Below, one piece after another: positions 46,897-60,644 of a stretch of 64,000 bases of DNA. The notes under the pieces were generated by a model. It was given only the letters and a program-made list of their open reading frames with translations, was not told the origin of the DNA and ran no database searches. Where the stretch lies: assembly GCA_023846275.1 (NCBI GenBank), contig CM043865.1:6374068-6438067 (forward strand), in the 5' to 3' direction. Position 1 is the stretch's first letter; each line of letters begins with the position of its first letter. A program made the position numbers and the translations under genes. Source of the stretch: Vanilla planifolia (Eukaryota; Streptophyta; Magnoliopsida; Asparagales; Orchidaceae).

Positions 46897-49199
46897 CTTT
46901 CTTAATTCATAATAAATCCTATTGCTTTCCAAAATGTAATCCAAGAATCGACTAGTTTCTTTAAATTAGCTCTTCTCTATAACATATTTATTTTGATATT
47001 TGGCACAAGTTTATAAAAGTTTATATTTTTTAAGATAATATTAAAAAAATAATATTTTATTTTGGTCTCAAAATATATACTTTATCTGACATTATAATAA
47101 CTAATTATATACTTAATCTTCTAATTACAGCTCACACAATGATAACTTAGGGATATCATAATATTGGTAAGATATGTTGATACTAGCTAATTTAAATATG
47201 CCTAAGAATAGAGACCTTATTTAAGAACTTTTGATAGATTCAATTTATTGGTAAGGATATAATATGTTGTTGTGAGAAAGTATAATTGTTAAACTAGAAA
47301 AAAAAACTTTTTATTGGGAAAATAAATCATATTGAGAATGAAAGCTAAATGAATAAATGAGAAGAGACATAAAAAAGAGAAATAAAAAGGAAGTAAATGA
47401 GATTTTTTTATTATCACTCATGCATTTTATAGTTTGATGCTCCTCATTTATGCCTTTTTTATGTTTTGACTAGTTTCTATTATTGTATATTATATTATTG
47501 TTATATTTCTTTGTTTATTTATGATTTATTAACTTAGTTCTTTCGAGCTCATTGCATGCTTATAGTTTAGGTTATATAGTTTCACTAAATTGAGAGGAAA
47601 ATAGAGCAATCTAGAGAGCTTATATATATATATATATTATGTATTATTTATGTGATGATTATGCTAATACATGGTTATAGTGAACTAATTGTGAGACTAG
47701 TTATGCTTATGTATTAGTTATGTTGTATTTTGATGGTGATAGATGTATCAATTGTATCTATTTTAAAGGGATAATAGATTTTTTTAAACTCTATGGACTT
47801 GGAGCATGTGGTTTTATTTGATGTGGTATGTGTTGTTAATACTATTTCTAGTTTAAAATACGATGTAGTTGTGGGTCATATTATATATTTGTTTATATTG
47901 CATGGTTATTTGAATATAGTATGCACAAAATTAAATGAATTATAGAAGGAATATTTCTATTTGAATTCTAAATTTTATATAGTTTGATTTAGTAATATCG
48001 CTAAATGGATTAGTTATGAGTTATAATATGCTTTCATAATTTCTTGCTTGGGATGGTAAGATTTTCATGATAAGTAAGGAATCTCACGAGGGTCTTAAAA
48101 TAAGTAATTAATCTTATAAAGATTTGAATAAGAGAGTTTTGGTCATAATAAAATAGTTATGATAGATATCAAAATGGTTTTAAGACTTGATAAAGAGAGT
48201 TAAAGGGAAATATTTGTCTCTGGGACATGCTCAAGCTATCAGTTAGAATTTTCAAAGGGTTGAATTATTAAAGAATAAGATGTCTTGAAGTATTTTATAT
48301 AACCATCTCAAAGGAATTTTGGGAAAGAAATGGCTTATTGATGATTCAAGGACATTAACAAAGCTCGAGAAAGGGTTCTCGAGGAAGATTAAGACAAGTA
48401 CTTAACAAACCAAATTGTATTAAGCATTTTGGATAAGTTTACTATTTGTTGCACTTTGATTTTGGATATGCATTGAATTAAAAAAAAATTTACAAGCTCT
48501 TGGCATGTTTGTAGTGCACCATGAATTGTTTATTTTTGAGGTATGTGTAAGAAGTTGCAATAGATTTACCAATGTTAATGTTAATGTTGTTTATGGTTAA
48601 ATGTAGATTTGAGGTTTGAATAAAGCAAAACTATGATTCAATTGTTATTTAAAGTCAAGAATTAAAACTTTTAACATTTACTTCATATTTTCTATTGTTC
48701 CATCAGTTTTGAAATTATGAAAAGGATCCTTGGAGGGTCATTAGAAAGAGAGGGATCATAGAAAATTCAAAAAGAGGCTGAAAGTTAGTTGTGGGTCTCA
48801 AGAAGGTGTTATACCTTTGGTCATGATACCAGTTGTTTGATGATAATAAAATCATGTTGGTTTCACTAATATTTTTTTTAGTTTGTTTTAGGTCATGCAT
48901 CTCAAGTTCTCACAAGATTGATTAATTAGAGAGTTTTGGCCAAATATCTCATAAAGCAATCCATAAGTAAAACAATATTAAGTAGTATTGGTGCTCATAC
49001 TCTAGTTATGACTTAAATGACATTTGAAAGAGTTTTTTATCGAACTCTTGGTGGATTAGCTAACTATCAAAAGTCTATCTCCAAGACTTCTACTAGTTTA
49101 ATTAATCTTATCACTTGTTTATTTATGACACAATTAGGTTTCATAATAATTCATTTATATGTTTGATCATTGATTTTTTATGTATTATTATTTTATTAG
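46894..49199. other. AT-rich spacer
   Basis: No gene is seen. At 48821-48835 ggtcatgataccagt is, on the minus strand, close to a tggtatca primer-binding site, and it abuts tgtttgatgataat. It may mark one end of a minus-strand copia LTR, but no gag reading follows it. Confidence 0.35.
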
Positions 49200-50920
49200 T
49201 TGTAAAATATTTTATTATTTTAATAGATATAAAAATTTAAATAAAAAATAATATATAAAAGATGTTTAAAAAAATAAAAAATTCAACTTAAGTACTCACT
49301 CCTTGGCCAAGCATAAAAGCTATAGCCAAGTGGCTCCCAGTGCTATGCATTGGCCCTTGGGGAGCTGTAGGTTAGAAAACTGGCTAAAATCAAGTAAGGT
49401 CAGGCCTTCGTTTCAGTTATGGATAATTCTTATAGCATATTGGCTTAAATCAGATTAGGGCATTACTCTTAAACACACTTAGACTTATTGAGTCAAATCA
49501 AACGTGTAATAATCAAGTATTGAGATCAATTTAGGTTATACTCATATTAATATGCATGCAGGTGTCTTAGGTTATGACTTCCCAATAGCACCAAGGGCAA
49601 CCAACCCCATTTGGTTATCTTAAATGCATGAAGAAAATATTGTAAATACCAAGTTCATGTATATGTTTGCAATGTGGGACTAAAAATGATACATTTTTGC
49701 TATCAAACTTGAGTGAATCAGTGTTGTTCAATCACACATTTTCATTATTGAACAGTTTCGATCGTGTCTACCCTTATGAATAATAGATCCCATCTCACCA
49801 TCCATCTGATCAAATGGATGAGATCAATTCTGTCATTTTGAATAGTAATGTTCATCTAATCATTCATTTATAAAGCCTTAAACAACTGAGAGCTTCTTTT
49901 CATTTGTGAACATTGCATTTCATCTAGCCATCTATTTAGAAAGCTTGATCAAATGATTGAGATCTTGTTTGCCTTCATGAACAGTGATCTTGTGCATCAT
50001 CACCATCCATCCAACAAGTGGGATCTAATGATCCATATCAAATTTTACTAGAATTAGATCTGGACCCTTTATTCGTTATTCAGATTAGACAATGCATGTT
50101 CCATTCACCTAGATCAGATGGTTGTCACTACTCTTGCTCATATTTAGTGTTCAAAAAAGTTGTTTATGCTTATTTAGAACTCTAAAATGCTTGTTTGTAA
50201 TAATTATTTTAGGTGACCTATTTCTAGTCATTAAAAAATATTATTTTAACTTAAAATATCTTAATATAAATATAGGAGCCTTTGGAGTTGAATAGTTGAT
50301 TTTATTTTGATTGCGTTAATATTATTGGAAGAGAAAGAGTAAAATCAAAAATTACAATTTGATTTTGATGCCTTTGTTAGAGCCATATTTGTGACTTATT
50401 TTTTTTCTTCCTTATTTCAACATTCTTTTCGATTTTACATCTCATTGGTGACTTCTTTATAATTGATTTTTATTTTTTTATTATTTTTTTAATTATTTTT
50501 TTTATTTTTTTCAAAACAATCATATTAATATAAGATCTTTATTTATTTTATTTTCTTAATAACATTAGTTTACATTTATAAATCATTTGATTTAATATTT
50601 TAATACTAAGTCATTTAAGTTGTATAAAATTTTTTATTTATTCATATTTCAACATCATATCAAGCATAATATATAGACTTGTATCACATATATTTTTACA
50701 AGTAAATAGTAAAATATTATGGGTATCTATTGTTTATTATTATGCTTCAATATTATAAAATTTTATAATTAAGATTGTACCAACAATAATAGGGTGGTTT
50801 GTAAAGATCATCTTTGCCTGCTATGGTGAAAGGGAATGATTTTGATAGTGGAATCTTAGTCGAATATAGTGGGGGTGGATGTAAGCATGGGTTAGGCTAA
50901 ATCACTTAAGAATTTCTTGT
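49200..50920 (+). repeat. Strongly decayed LTR related to the 53-60 kb LTR family
   Basis: It has tgcaatgtgggactaaaaat at 49665-49684, matching ctgcagtgtgggactaaaaa in the LTR at 58088-59999. Next come gatccaac/ccatccat-type repeats at 49790-50030, a TATA-like ataaatata at 50266-50274, and the motif gggggtggatgtaag...aatcacttaag at 50871-50910. The order is that of the clean LTR. Ends were not found. Confidence 0.4.
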
Positions 50921-53133
50921 CTCTTTATTTTTTTTATTATCATGTAATTTATGATATTTCTTTTATCTAATAATATTTAATTAAAAAGTATATACAAAAG
51001 TAATTTATTGAAATCATTTTTATTAAGCATAAAATATTTTATTAAAAAATATTTTTAAAATCATAAAATTTTAATTTTCTTTTTACAATTTTTTTAGCAA
51101 AATTTTTAAGTCAACTATTTTATAATTGTCAAATTTTAATTTAAGAAAATATTTTCACAATAACAAAATGTTTAAAAGCACAATTCAATCCATCTTTAGT
51201 GTATTAGAATGGCACATATTACATGAGAAGGATCAAGGAATATAATAAAGATATCAAGAGTTGTTATCAAGTGGTAGTTTTTTGTCACCAATGGTGTTCA
51301 GTTGTTTAAAGATGTTCATTAAAAGTAAAAATTTGATTTCAAAATTTCTTTATAAGTTTCCTCTAATTCATACTTTTAAACCATGCCAACTTCAAATTTG
51401 GCAATGTTAATATCTATAACATCAAGAATTCATGCTTTAAACATAAATCACTCAAGTTTATGACAAAGCACACAACCTTCATCCTCCCTTGGGGATATGT
51501 TGGATCATAATCTTAGTCCTTATTCAAACCAACACTAGAACATAACAAGATGTACATATTTTTCACTAACATGAAATTAAAGTTAAAGATGTAAAAAAAT
51601 AACATCCTATTAGTTATGTGAACCAATTTAATATTTATTTTTGTATTTTATGTATTATGTGATAAACTTACAATGATCACGATATGAGATGAACTTCAAA
51701 GAAAGAGATGAATATAAAATGAATTATTTAAAAAATAAAAAAGTTGAAAAAATATGTAAAAGGATTTGTAGAATAAATAATTTTAGAATTTTTTTGAAAA
51801 CTTTTGGGAGTCCAATGGATTGGAACATATAAAAAATACAAATTCTTAAATGATTTTAATCAAAGGAATTATTGACTCTTTAAATTTATTTATTAATAAA
51901 CTGCTAAAATAATGATCCTTATATCTCTTAAATAATTAATAACATACATGAATGTAACCTATCTAAAATGAAATGCACATAATCTTAGGAACCAAGAAAA
52001 AAATGATATAATCAAGAGAAAGTAATATCATGATACTTTAGGTTGATATGTTATTCAAATAATCATGTATTTATTTTCTTATTGGTGTTTTGCAATAAAC
52101 TAGATTTTTATATGCTATGGATGCTAAACTCGTGGATGAGGAATGATATTAATTTTTATGTGATACTTTTTGTAATTTGATTATCTTCATATTTATATTT
52201 TAAATTCATGTTACATATGGTAAAATCATGCATAGAATGATTGCATGGGATAAAAAAAAAATATGATAATAAATAAAAATACAAATATAATTAGCATATA
52301 ACATAATATGATACAAAGTGTTCTCAGATTCCTATTAATCAAGAATAATAAGTTTAATAGCATTGAAAATATGGTATTTCTCAAAATGGTGAACATCTAT
52401 GGACACGATCTATGATAATAAACAATAAAGGAGCTACGTACAGGTAAGAATGTAACAAGATCATACGACGAATGTGAAAATTTACGAACAGTAAATGATC
52501 TTATGTGAAACAAAATATCATACAAAAATAAAGGTGGACATAAACAAAAATAAATAGTTAATAAAAAGAGATCAAGGCATTGCATTAATATATTTTTTTA
52601 TACATTTTATTTCAACAATGCTTATCTATCATTTTATATGATATGGATGTAATATGGACTCAGCATACGATCCAAAATTTGTAATGTCTTACATGTTTAA
52701 TTGATTAGTTTTTGTCAACTAAGCCTATGATAGAGGTTTAGCTCATATTTTGTCTTATTGATGTATGATATATTATATTTAAATAAAGATCTGAGCTAAT
52801 CTAATAAACATATATTTGAATTTTCTAACTTATTTAGCCATTTTAGTTCATAATATATTATATATAAATTCATGAATTTTTTTTAATTAATTTCATATAT
52901 TTTATATTTTTATTATTTTATTAAGTAGGTATTTTCATAGTTTTTATTATTTTTATCTTGAGTTCTTTTATATTTATTAATACTTCGTTATGGAATGAAA
53001 ATAGGAGATGATTGTTTACTTAGCATTATTTTTTTTTGTAACTGTGATTTGTTTTATTTTATATACATGTATATTTTTAGATTGTGGATCAAGCTTATTC
53101 CAATTGTGATATAAAGATATCTGAGCTATTATT
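50921..53133. other. AT-rich spacer
   Basis: I see nothing I can name on either strand. Confidence 0.5.
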
Positions 53134-54890
53134 TGTTACACCTTGGTGTTTGATGAGTCAAGCATAAATGTTTATATTTTATTTAGGTTTGATTTTAAGT
53201 AAAATTGTTAATATTTAATTAAATCATGCCATGTATTTCACATGTCTAAAATAGTGGTCTCTAAGGACCTTGAAGCCATTGCATACTTCAAGAAAATTTG
53301 AGACATGTACTAGAATTTTCATATTTGAGTTTCTTTTAATTTTCTTAAAATTGAGATGTCTAATTTTTGAGATTATGAGACACACTAGTAGTATTAAAAT
53401 TTAAAAATATTGTAAAATTAAAAAATACTGATATTTGATTTTTGGGCCAAGCGTAATTGACAAAATGTATAGACATTGGTATTTGATTTGTTAATATTAT
53501 TTAAGAATTGTTTTTTATGAATTTCTTTTCATAGATACTTAAATAACTTATATTACTATAAAAATATAAAATTATTGTTGTACACTTATAGTAAAATATT
53601 TGGCACAAAAATTCTTCCAATCAACCCTAAAACAGCTTAAGTCTCGGGAAAATTCACTGTAGCACTGGGCGGGACGACCCGTCACGCAATTAGCCCTTCT
53701 AGGTCTTTTAGAAATTAAAAATTGGTTGACCCAAAAAGGGCAAGCGAAGCCCGCCCAAAGCCCGCCGAGAGGAGCATGGCGAGGTCAAACTACAGTGGTG
53801 GTCAACGGTCAAATGAACAGTGCTTGGCTAAGCCAAGCCTGCCCAAAGCCCGCAGAGAGGAGCTCGGCTAGGTCAAACTGCAGCGACAGTCAACGGTCAA
53901 TGAACAGTGCATGTTCACGTCAACCCGACCAGGTGATGAAATCCCGGTCAAGGAAGGGGAGAGCCAGCCCCACAGAGGCTCGAGAGTTAAACAGTGCAAA
54001 TTCCTTATAAAGCGGTGCGTCGACTTCAGTTTTGCAGTGTGGGACTAAAAATCCAACCTTATAACTTCGGTAGGATCCAAAGGCGCAGATCAAGCCTGCC
54101 CAGATCCAACGCGCGAGATTGAAATCGAACGACTGTTTTGCGAGTTTAATCGGCGTCGTTCGTTCAGCGCATGGATCCAACGCTCCAGATCAAAATCGAA
54201 CAGCTGTTTGATCAGCGCCGTTCGATTTTGGGCCCAGATCGGACGGTGGTTGCTTTCCGTCCATTGCCCAAACGGCTAGTTGTTTTTTAGGAGCCGTTGA
54301 AGGTTCTTTTGAGCTCAATTTTAAGCTCTATAAATAGAAAAGAATTAGGATTTATTTAGTTTACCTTTGCTAAATTTTTCAAAGATTTCAGATCTTAAAT
54401 TCGAGAAATCATAAGCAAAAAATGGTGCTTTCAAGCTCAAAAGAAAAATTGCAACAAGGTGCTTGGAATTAGAGGTTCTTGATTCAATTTTTCTCATTTC
54501 TATCCCTCTAATTTTTCAATTGTGTGTGCCTCCCTTTTTCTTCTATTTCTCCTAAGTTCTTTTTTTCAATCGTTGTATTTTTCGTTTTGGGGCAAGGGCA
54601 TCCCGGCAGTAGTGCTAAAGCCTCGGGTTTGAGTTGAGCCCGGAAAAAAACTCAAGATGGTTGGGGATTAGCTGTAGTAAAAATCTCAAATAGGTTTGAG
54701 GTGAACCGTACGAAAAACCTCACTTGTAATTGGTGCATTTAGTGGATTTTTCCCAACACCGGTTGGGGGTGGACGTAGACTCGGTTTTGAGTCGAACCAC
54801 CTAAAAAAATCTTAGTTTATATGCCCTTTAAAATTGTTATTTGTTATCGATTATTGGCCTACACTTCCTCCTCGAACTGCATAACAATCA
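53134..54890 (+). repeat. LTR of the 53-60 kb family, older copy
   Basis: It starts tgttacacc, as does the LTR at 58088, and aligns with it almost throughout. A TATA box tataaata is at 54329-54336, and the ggttgggggtggacgtagac...cgaaccacctaaaaa motif at 54761-54806. Its G+C-rich middle holds about two copies of the gatccaa...cgttcgttcagcgc unit, against about three in the other LTR. The 3' end has diverged and is approximate, and no target-site duplication was matched. Between the two LTRs there is no recognisable internal domain. Confidence 0.75.
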
Positions 54891-57800
54891 TCTAGTGCAA
54901 CCTGTCATATTGTTTATGGTTGCCCCACCGTTGGCCACCCCTGTTTATTAAGCTACATGCTCTCTCATGCAATACGTCTTCCAAACCAAATTGTACGTTG
55001 CCATCACAACCAACCACTAATTACACAAATTGCCACAACCTTTACATCTTGGTAGTATCAAATTGCAAAAGAAAACCCTAGTTGTTAGATATGTCTTATC
55101 ACCATTTCCTCTTAAATCAACAAACTGAGTACAAACCCTGATACGTGAAATTTCACATCTTAGTACTTAAACCAACAAGTGCACCAAAAGTGCATGAACG
55201 AATGCTAAACTACCTGATCCTAACTTGGTTCTAAGTTGCTAGTACTTTAACAAGATGGTTTGATTGAACTAACCCATATCATTGAACCATTCAACTTCTT
55301 TAAAAGTTAATTTGGGAAAAACTTCCAAAAAAGCTTTCAACAATTTTTTAATGATGATTTTAGCTAGATTTTGTGTCTCTTATTGTGGTAACATGTGTAT
55401 ATATTTAACAACAATTAAGGATTATTAGTGATTAAATATTTTTTATCATTAATAATTTAATAAATTGATTAATTTAACTTCAATGTCTTTAAAATTCTCT
55501 TAGGATGACTATTTTCTTTTGTTTTTTTATTCTTAGTGAACATGATCTATGAAAACAAGTTCCAAGAATATATCTTTTGAAGTTAAATTAATCAATTTAT
55601 AATAAAAACAAGTTCCAAGAAATTTAATTTTAATCATAATATGAAAACTTATACTATCATATTATGTGTTTTGAAGACATTGTTATTATTATCCACAAGT
55701 TCCAAGAATTGGATGTAGATTCAACATTAGCACTCCCAACTTAGTTTTCTTTACTTGTTTTATACTTTGCTATTATATCTATTATTAATTGCATATATCT
55801 TTTGAAGTTCTATAATTATAATAAAAAGTCTATGTGATTTTTATAAAAAAAATTTAAAATTAATCTAATTTATCTATTTGTAAATATGCTTCTATAACTC
55901 AAGTTGTTTTTTTAATAATTTTATATTCAAATGACATCTTTATAATTGTTCCAAGGATAGTAAGATCATTGCAAAAATATTATTCTACTTTATCAGCATT
56001 TTTTTAGTAATAATTCTAGCAATGTTCAAATTATAACAATCATAACAAATAACTACAATCAAATATTATAACAAATTCTTTAAGTATTTTAATAATGTAA
56101 TATTACTTCTATAGCTGTTTTTTTTTATAATAACAACTATACAAAAAAAAAAAAATAATTATCTATTCTAAGCCTGACTAACTTTTTCCTTGTTTTTTTA
56201 AATATAGTAAGTAATACGATGAAACCAACTGTATTCAGTTTGAGCACCTTGGTAACTTTTTGCTTGTTTTTTTTTTAAATATAGCAATACGATGAAGCCA
56301 ATTGTAAATATAGTAATATGATGAAGCCAATTGTAAATATAGTAATACGATGAAACCAATTGTATTCTGTTTGAGCAACAATGTGCTTCTTTTTAAAATA
56401 TTTGTTTGGCAATGGTCGTAAAAGATAAAAGATTTAATAATAATTGCCTTTAAAAACTAATGAAAAAGATTTTATCACAGTTACACATTACAATCATTAT
56501 TTAGAATCTTAAATTGTTATTGAATTATAGCGAATCTTGTATGATTCCCACAAAAAATTCTTATTTTTAAAAATTTTAAATTTTTTAATTCATTATTATT
56601 TATTTAAGTGTAGATCCACCAACTCGAACTGACGCATGCTAATCCGCACCAAACCATGCTGACTCCCAAACGCACATTGACTCATGAACAAGGCTGGGGG
56701 CCTCTCTGTCCACATCTGATGACTTTGTGCCACATTGTTGCTCGAGATGAACAAACTATTTAGGAACTGTTTATTGCATTTAATTTTTTTTAAATTTTAA
56801 GGGTGTTTTTTTTAAAAAATTCAAAGTATTTTTTTTATAATTTATGATGACTTTTAGAATTATTAAAATGTTCTTTAAAATTTTGAATTGTAGCTCCTAA
56901 TATTTCTAAGTGTTCTTTCGTATTTATAGGCTCAACAAATTATTGTTATGCCCCATTAACCTTTATAAATAAAGATGCTCAGCATATTTTAAGATATAAA
57001 CTTTTGAATAAAGTAATAAAATATTGTTATTAACTTTTCTTGATATAAGAAGTGCAATGAGCAATCTAATGGTGTGATTTTAAAGGTGTCATAAGAAGGC
57101 AAGCGATAACATCAAAAGAAGAGATCCTGACCCATTATCCAGCAACTATGTGAGCACCAAAACATAAAAAAAGTGCTTATCTCTACTACTATTTATTTTG
57201 ATTTATAAAAAAAGATTAATCATCACGTATAATTTTCATTGTTTGTGCAAGTGAATGTATGATTTACTTTATAATCTAAGAACTCTGCTTGTATATTGAT
57301 ATAATCTCTATTAAGTTAATGCACAATAAGGAGATGAATTGTGTTTTTAATCTTTTTACTTTTTTGAAAATATTTTCTTAAATTAAAATTTGATAATTAT
57401 AAAACTATTTATTTAATAATTTTGTTAAATAAAAATTTTATTATTTTAAAATATTTTTTTAATAATCTTTTTTATGCATGATAAAAGTAATTTTATAAAT
57501 TTCTTTTATATAGATTTTAATTAAATATTTTTAAATAAAAAATATTGTATAGATTATAAAATAATAAGAAGGTAAAAGTGATAAAGGATTTTTATGTGGA
57601 TCAACCAAACCCGCACCTACATCCACCCCCAGTCAACCCGACTCTAATTCCACTAACAAAACCACTCTCATTCATCGTAGCAGATAAAGGTAATATTTAC
57701 AAAATACTCGTAGTAGGTAGGGAGTTTATCATCACAATTGTAATCATAAAATTTAAAATATTAAAACATAACAATAAAATAATAATTAAACACAATATTT

Positions 57801-58082
57801 CATTATTCACTTATAAAATCTTAAATGACATAAGTCTACGAATAATGATGTTAGAATATGAGTGTATAATTAAAAATTAAATAAATAATCAAATCAACTT
57901 AGTTTTGGAATACTAAATCCAAATGATTTATCAATATGCCTTAACATAATTAGTCATTATTTCACTCCTCTTCAAACTGAGAGTTATGATCTCTTAATTT
58001 GATCATCATTCTTGTAATGCTCAACCCAAAATGAATTAGTCACATTATTAATTGCTACCAACTTTATCTTGGGAGGCATGTA
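54891..58082. other. AT-rich spacer with two small repeats
   Basis: Three tandem 29-base units (aaatatagtaatacgatgaa...) lie at 56277-56363. At 57589-57635 the minus strand carries gggggtggatgtaggtgcgg...gatccacataaaaatc, the same downstream LTR motif seen elsewhere in the window, so a fragment of an inverted LTR is likely here. No gag or pol is recognised, so this is not a convincing internal domain for the flanking LTRs. Confidence 0.45.
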
Positions 58083-58087
58083 TATGG

Positions 58088-59999
58088 TGTTACACCCTTG
58101 TGTTTTATGAGTCAAGCATAAATGTGTATATTCTATTTGGGCTTGATTTTAAGTAAAATTGTTACTAATTAATTAAATCAAGTCATGTATTTTAGATGTC
58201 TAAAATAATGATCTCAAAGGGCCTTGAGGTCATGGCATACTTCAAGGAATTTTGAGACATGCGCAAGATTTTTTATAATTGAATTTCTTTTTATTTTTCT
58301 TGAATTTGATATGTCCAAACTTTGAGATTATGAGGCACACTAGTAGTATTAACATTTAAAAATATTATAAAATTATTTAATAATGAATTTTGATTTTTGG
58401 GCCAAGCATATTTGACAAAATATATAGAGATGGGTATTTGATTTTTTTAATATTATTTTGAAATCGTTTTCTACAAATTTCTTTTCATAGCCACTTAATT
58501 AATTTATAATACTATAAGAATATAAAATTATTTTTATACACTTATATTCAAATTTTTGGCTAAACAATTCGTCAAAAATACCCTAAAACAGCCGAAGTCT
58601 CGGGAAAATGCACTGTAGCATTGGGCGGGTCGACCCGGCGCGAAAAACAGCCCGTCCAGGTCTTTTAGAAATTAAAAATAAAAAATTTGGTTGACCCGAA
58701 GAGGATAAGCCAAGCCCACCGAGAGGAGCTCGGCTAGCGCTGGTCAACGGTCAAATCAACAGTGCCTGGCTAAGCCAAGCCCGCCCAAAGGAGCTCGGCT
58801 AGGACAAACTGCAGCACGGTCAATAGTCAATGAACAGATGCTTGGCTAAGTCAACCCGATCCGGGTGGTGAAATCCCGATCAAAGAAGGGGGGAGCCGGC
58901 CCCAAAGTGGCTCGGAAGTTACTCGGCACAAATTCCTTATAAAGCGCTGCGTCGAATCCCATTCTGCAGTGTGGGACTAAAAATCCCACCTTATAACTTC
59001 GGCGGGATCCAATGGCGCAGATCAAGCCCGCCCAGATCCAACGGGCGAGAGAAAATTCGAACGGCTGCTTCGCAAGGTAAATCAGCGCCGTTCGTTCAGC
59101 GCGCGGGATCCAATGGCGCAGATCAAGCCCGCCCAGATCCAACGGGCGAGAGTAAATTCGAACGGCCGTTTCGCGAGATTAATCAGCGCCGTTCGTTCAG
59201 CGCGCGGGATCCAATGGCTCAGATCAAGTCCGCCTGGATCCAACGGTCTGGATTAAGCCCAAACGGTAAAATGCGTAAACAATCTGCGCCGTTCGTTTTT
59301 GGGCCCGGATCGGATGGTGGCTGCTTTCCGTCCGTTGCCCAAACGGCTAATTAATTTTTGGAGCCGTTGGGAGTGTTTTTAGAGCTCAAATTTGAGCTCT
59401 ATAAATATGTAAAATTTATCTATTTTTTAGTTTAACATTTGCTAAATTTTCCAAAGATTTCAGATCTCAAAATTCGAGCACTCAACCAAAAACGGTGCAT
59501 CCAAAGCTCAAAAAGCAAAGCGGCAAGAAGGCTATTGGAATTAGAGGTTTTCAATTATTTCTCAATTTCTATCCCTCTAATTTGTTGATTGTGTGTGCCT
59601 CCTCTTTTCTCCTATTTCTCTTGAGTTATTTGCCAATTTTTGTATTTTTGGTTTTGGGGCAAGGGCGTCCCGGCAGTAGTGCTAAAGCCCCGGGTTTGAG
59701 TTGAGCCCGAAAAAAACTCAAGTAGGTTTGCGATTAGCCGTAGTAAAAATCCCAAGTAGGTTCGAGGTGAACCGTAGGAAAAACCTCACTTGTAATCGGT
59801 GCATTTAGTGGATTTTTCCCAACACCGGTTGGGGGTGGACGTAGACTCGGTTTTGAGTCGAACCACTTGAAAATTTGTGTGTTCAACTCTCTTTACTCTT
59901 GCTTAAAGGTTTTTAAGTTTTAATTTCGAAAGTTATAAGATTTTTAAATACACAATTCACCCCCCCTCTTGTGGGATTTTCTTAGCACAAAACACTTCA
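58088..59999 (+). mobile_element. Solo LTR with target-site duplication TATGG
   Basis: A 1912-base LTR begins TGTTACACC and ends CACTTCA. It is flanked directly by TATGG on both sides (58083-58087 and 60000-60004), the five-base duplication of an LTR-retrotransposon integrase. It has a TATA box tataaata at 59400-59407, the ggttgggggtggacgtagac motif at 59828-59847 and an attcacccccc run near 59955. A single LTR with an intact duplication and no internal domain is a solo LTR left by recombination between the two LTRs of an element. Three 101-base tandem units lie at 59002-59304. Confidence 0.85.
59002..59304 (+). repeat. 101-base tandem repeat, three units, inside the solo LTR
   Basis: Units start at 59002, 59103 and 59204 with gcgggatccaatggc and run to cgttcgttcagcgc. 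Units 1 and 2 are nearly identical; unit 3 is diverged and ends in cgttcgtttttgggcccg. The LTR at 53134 has only two diverged units. The repeats lie upstream of the TATA box, in the U3 region, where repeat number can affect promoter strength. Confidence 0.85.
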
Positions 60000-60004
60000 T
60001 ATGG

Positions 60005-60644
60005 TACCAATACAATATGTAAGAGAAATCATATACATCCACACACCATATCAAATGTATAAGATAATATAAAAAGTTAACAATAACATGTAATAATAGA
60101 AGTTCTATACAAATGTCCATTCATAAAGTCTAATATAATCCAAGTCCATTGATTAAATTATTAAAATCATAAGATTGACCTTATTATTACAGAACAAAAA
60201 ATGTAAATAACTAAATAATTGCTAGATGATCTACAAACTATTCCTAATCACAAGCTCTAGTCTCTCTGATCTTACATTTAAAATAAGAGAGAGTAAGCTA
60301 AATCTTAATAGAGAATCTTTAAGTTTTATTATAAAATTAAACTATAGTGATAATGTAATATATAAAATTAATATCAAATCATAGAGGTCATGCAACAAAT
60401 AGAAGACAAATAAGTTTATAATTAGATAATGTATAAGATATGGTGCAACTAATATGATGCTGAATGTCCTAACAAGAATCCAAAAATCCATCAAACCCAT
60501 GTGATACATTCCAAGGTTGTCCTTCTTAGATATCAATAGAAACATAGTGACAAAATCTTTTGTGTTATGCCCTCAATAGGAAATCCAACACTATCTTATG
60601 GTATGCAATATTATCATATAAACCAACACTTTTCTTTAAGATAT
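60005..60644. other. AT-rich spacer
   Basis: Nothing is recognised between the solo LTR and copy B. Confidence 0.5.

Noticed and set aside
46609..46905. Plus-strand 98-residue frame ending in a Tyr-Ile repeat
   Set aside because: It is created by the TA microsatellite.
53726..59354. Frames of 86-127 residues in the GC-rich parts of the two LTRs
   Set aside because: They follow the non-coding LTR repeats (the 127-residue one is built from the 101-base units) and have no protein homology I recognise.
53134..59999. The two LTRs as the 5' and 3' LTRs of one element
   Set aside because: The right LTR has its own perfect target-site duplication on both sides, the two LTRs differ in repeat number and at their 3' ends, and no retroelement coding lies between them.
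60001..60014. atggtaccaatac as a primer-binding site after the LTR at 58088-59999
   Set aside because: The TATGG duplication explains these bases, and the match to tggtatcagagc is poor.
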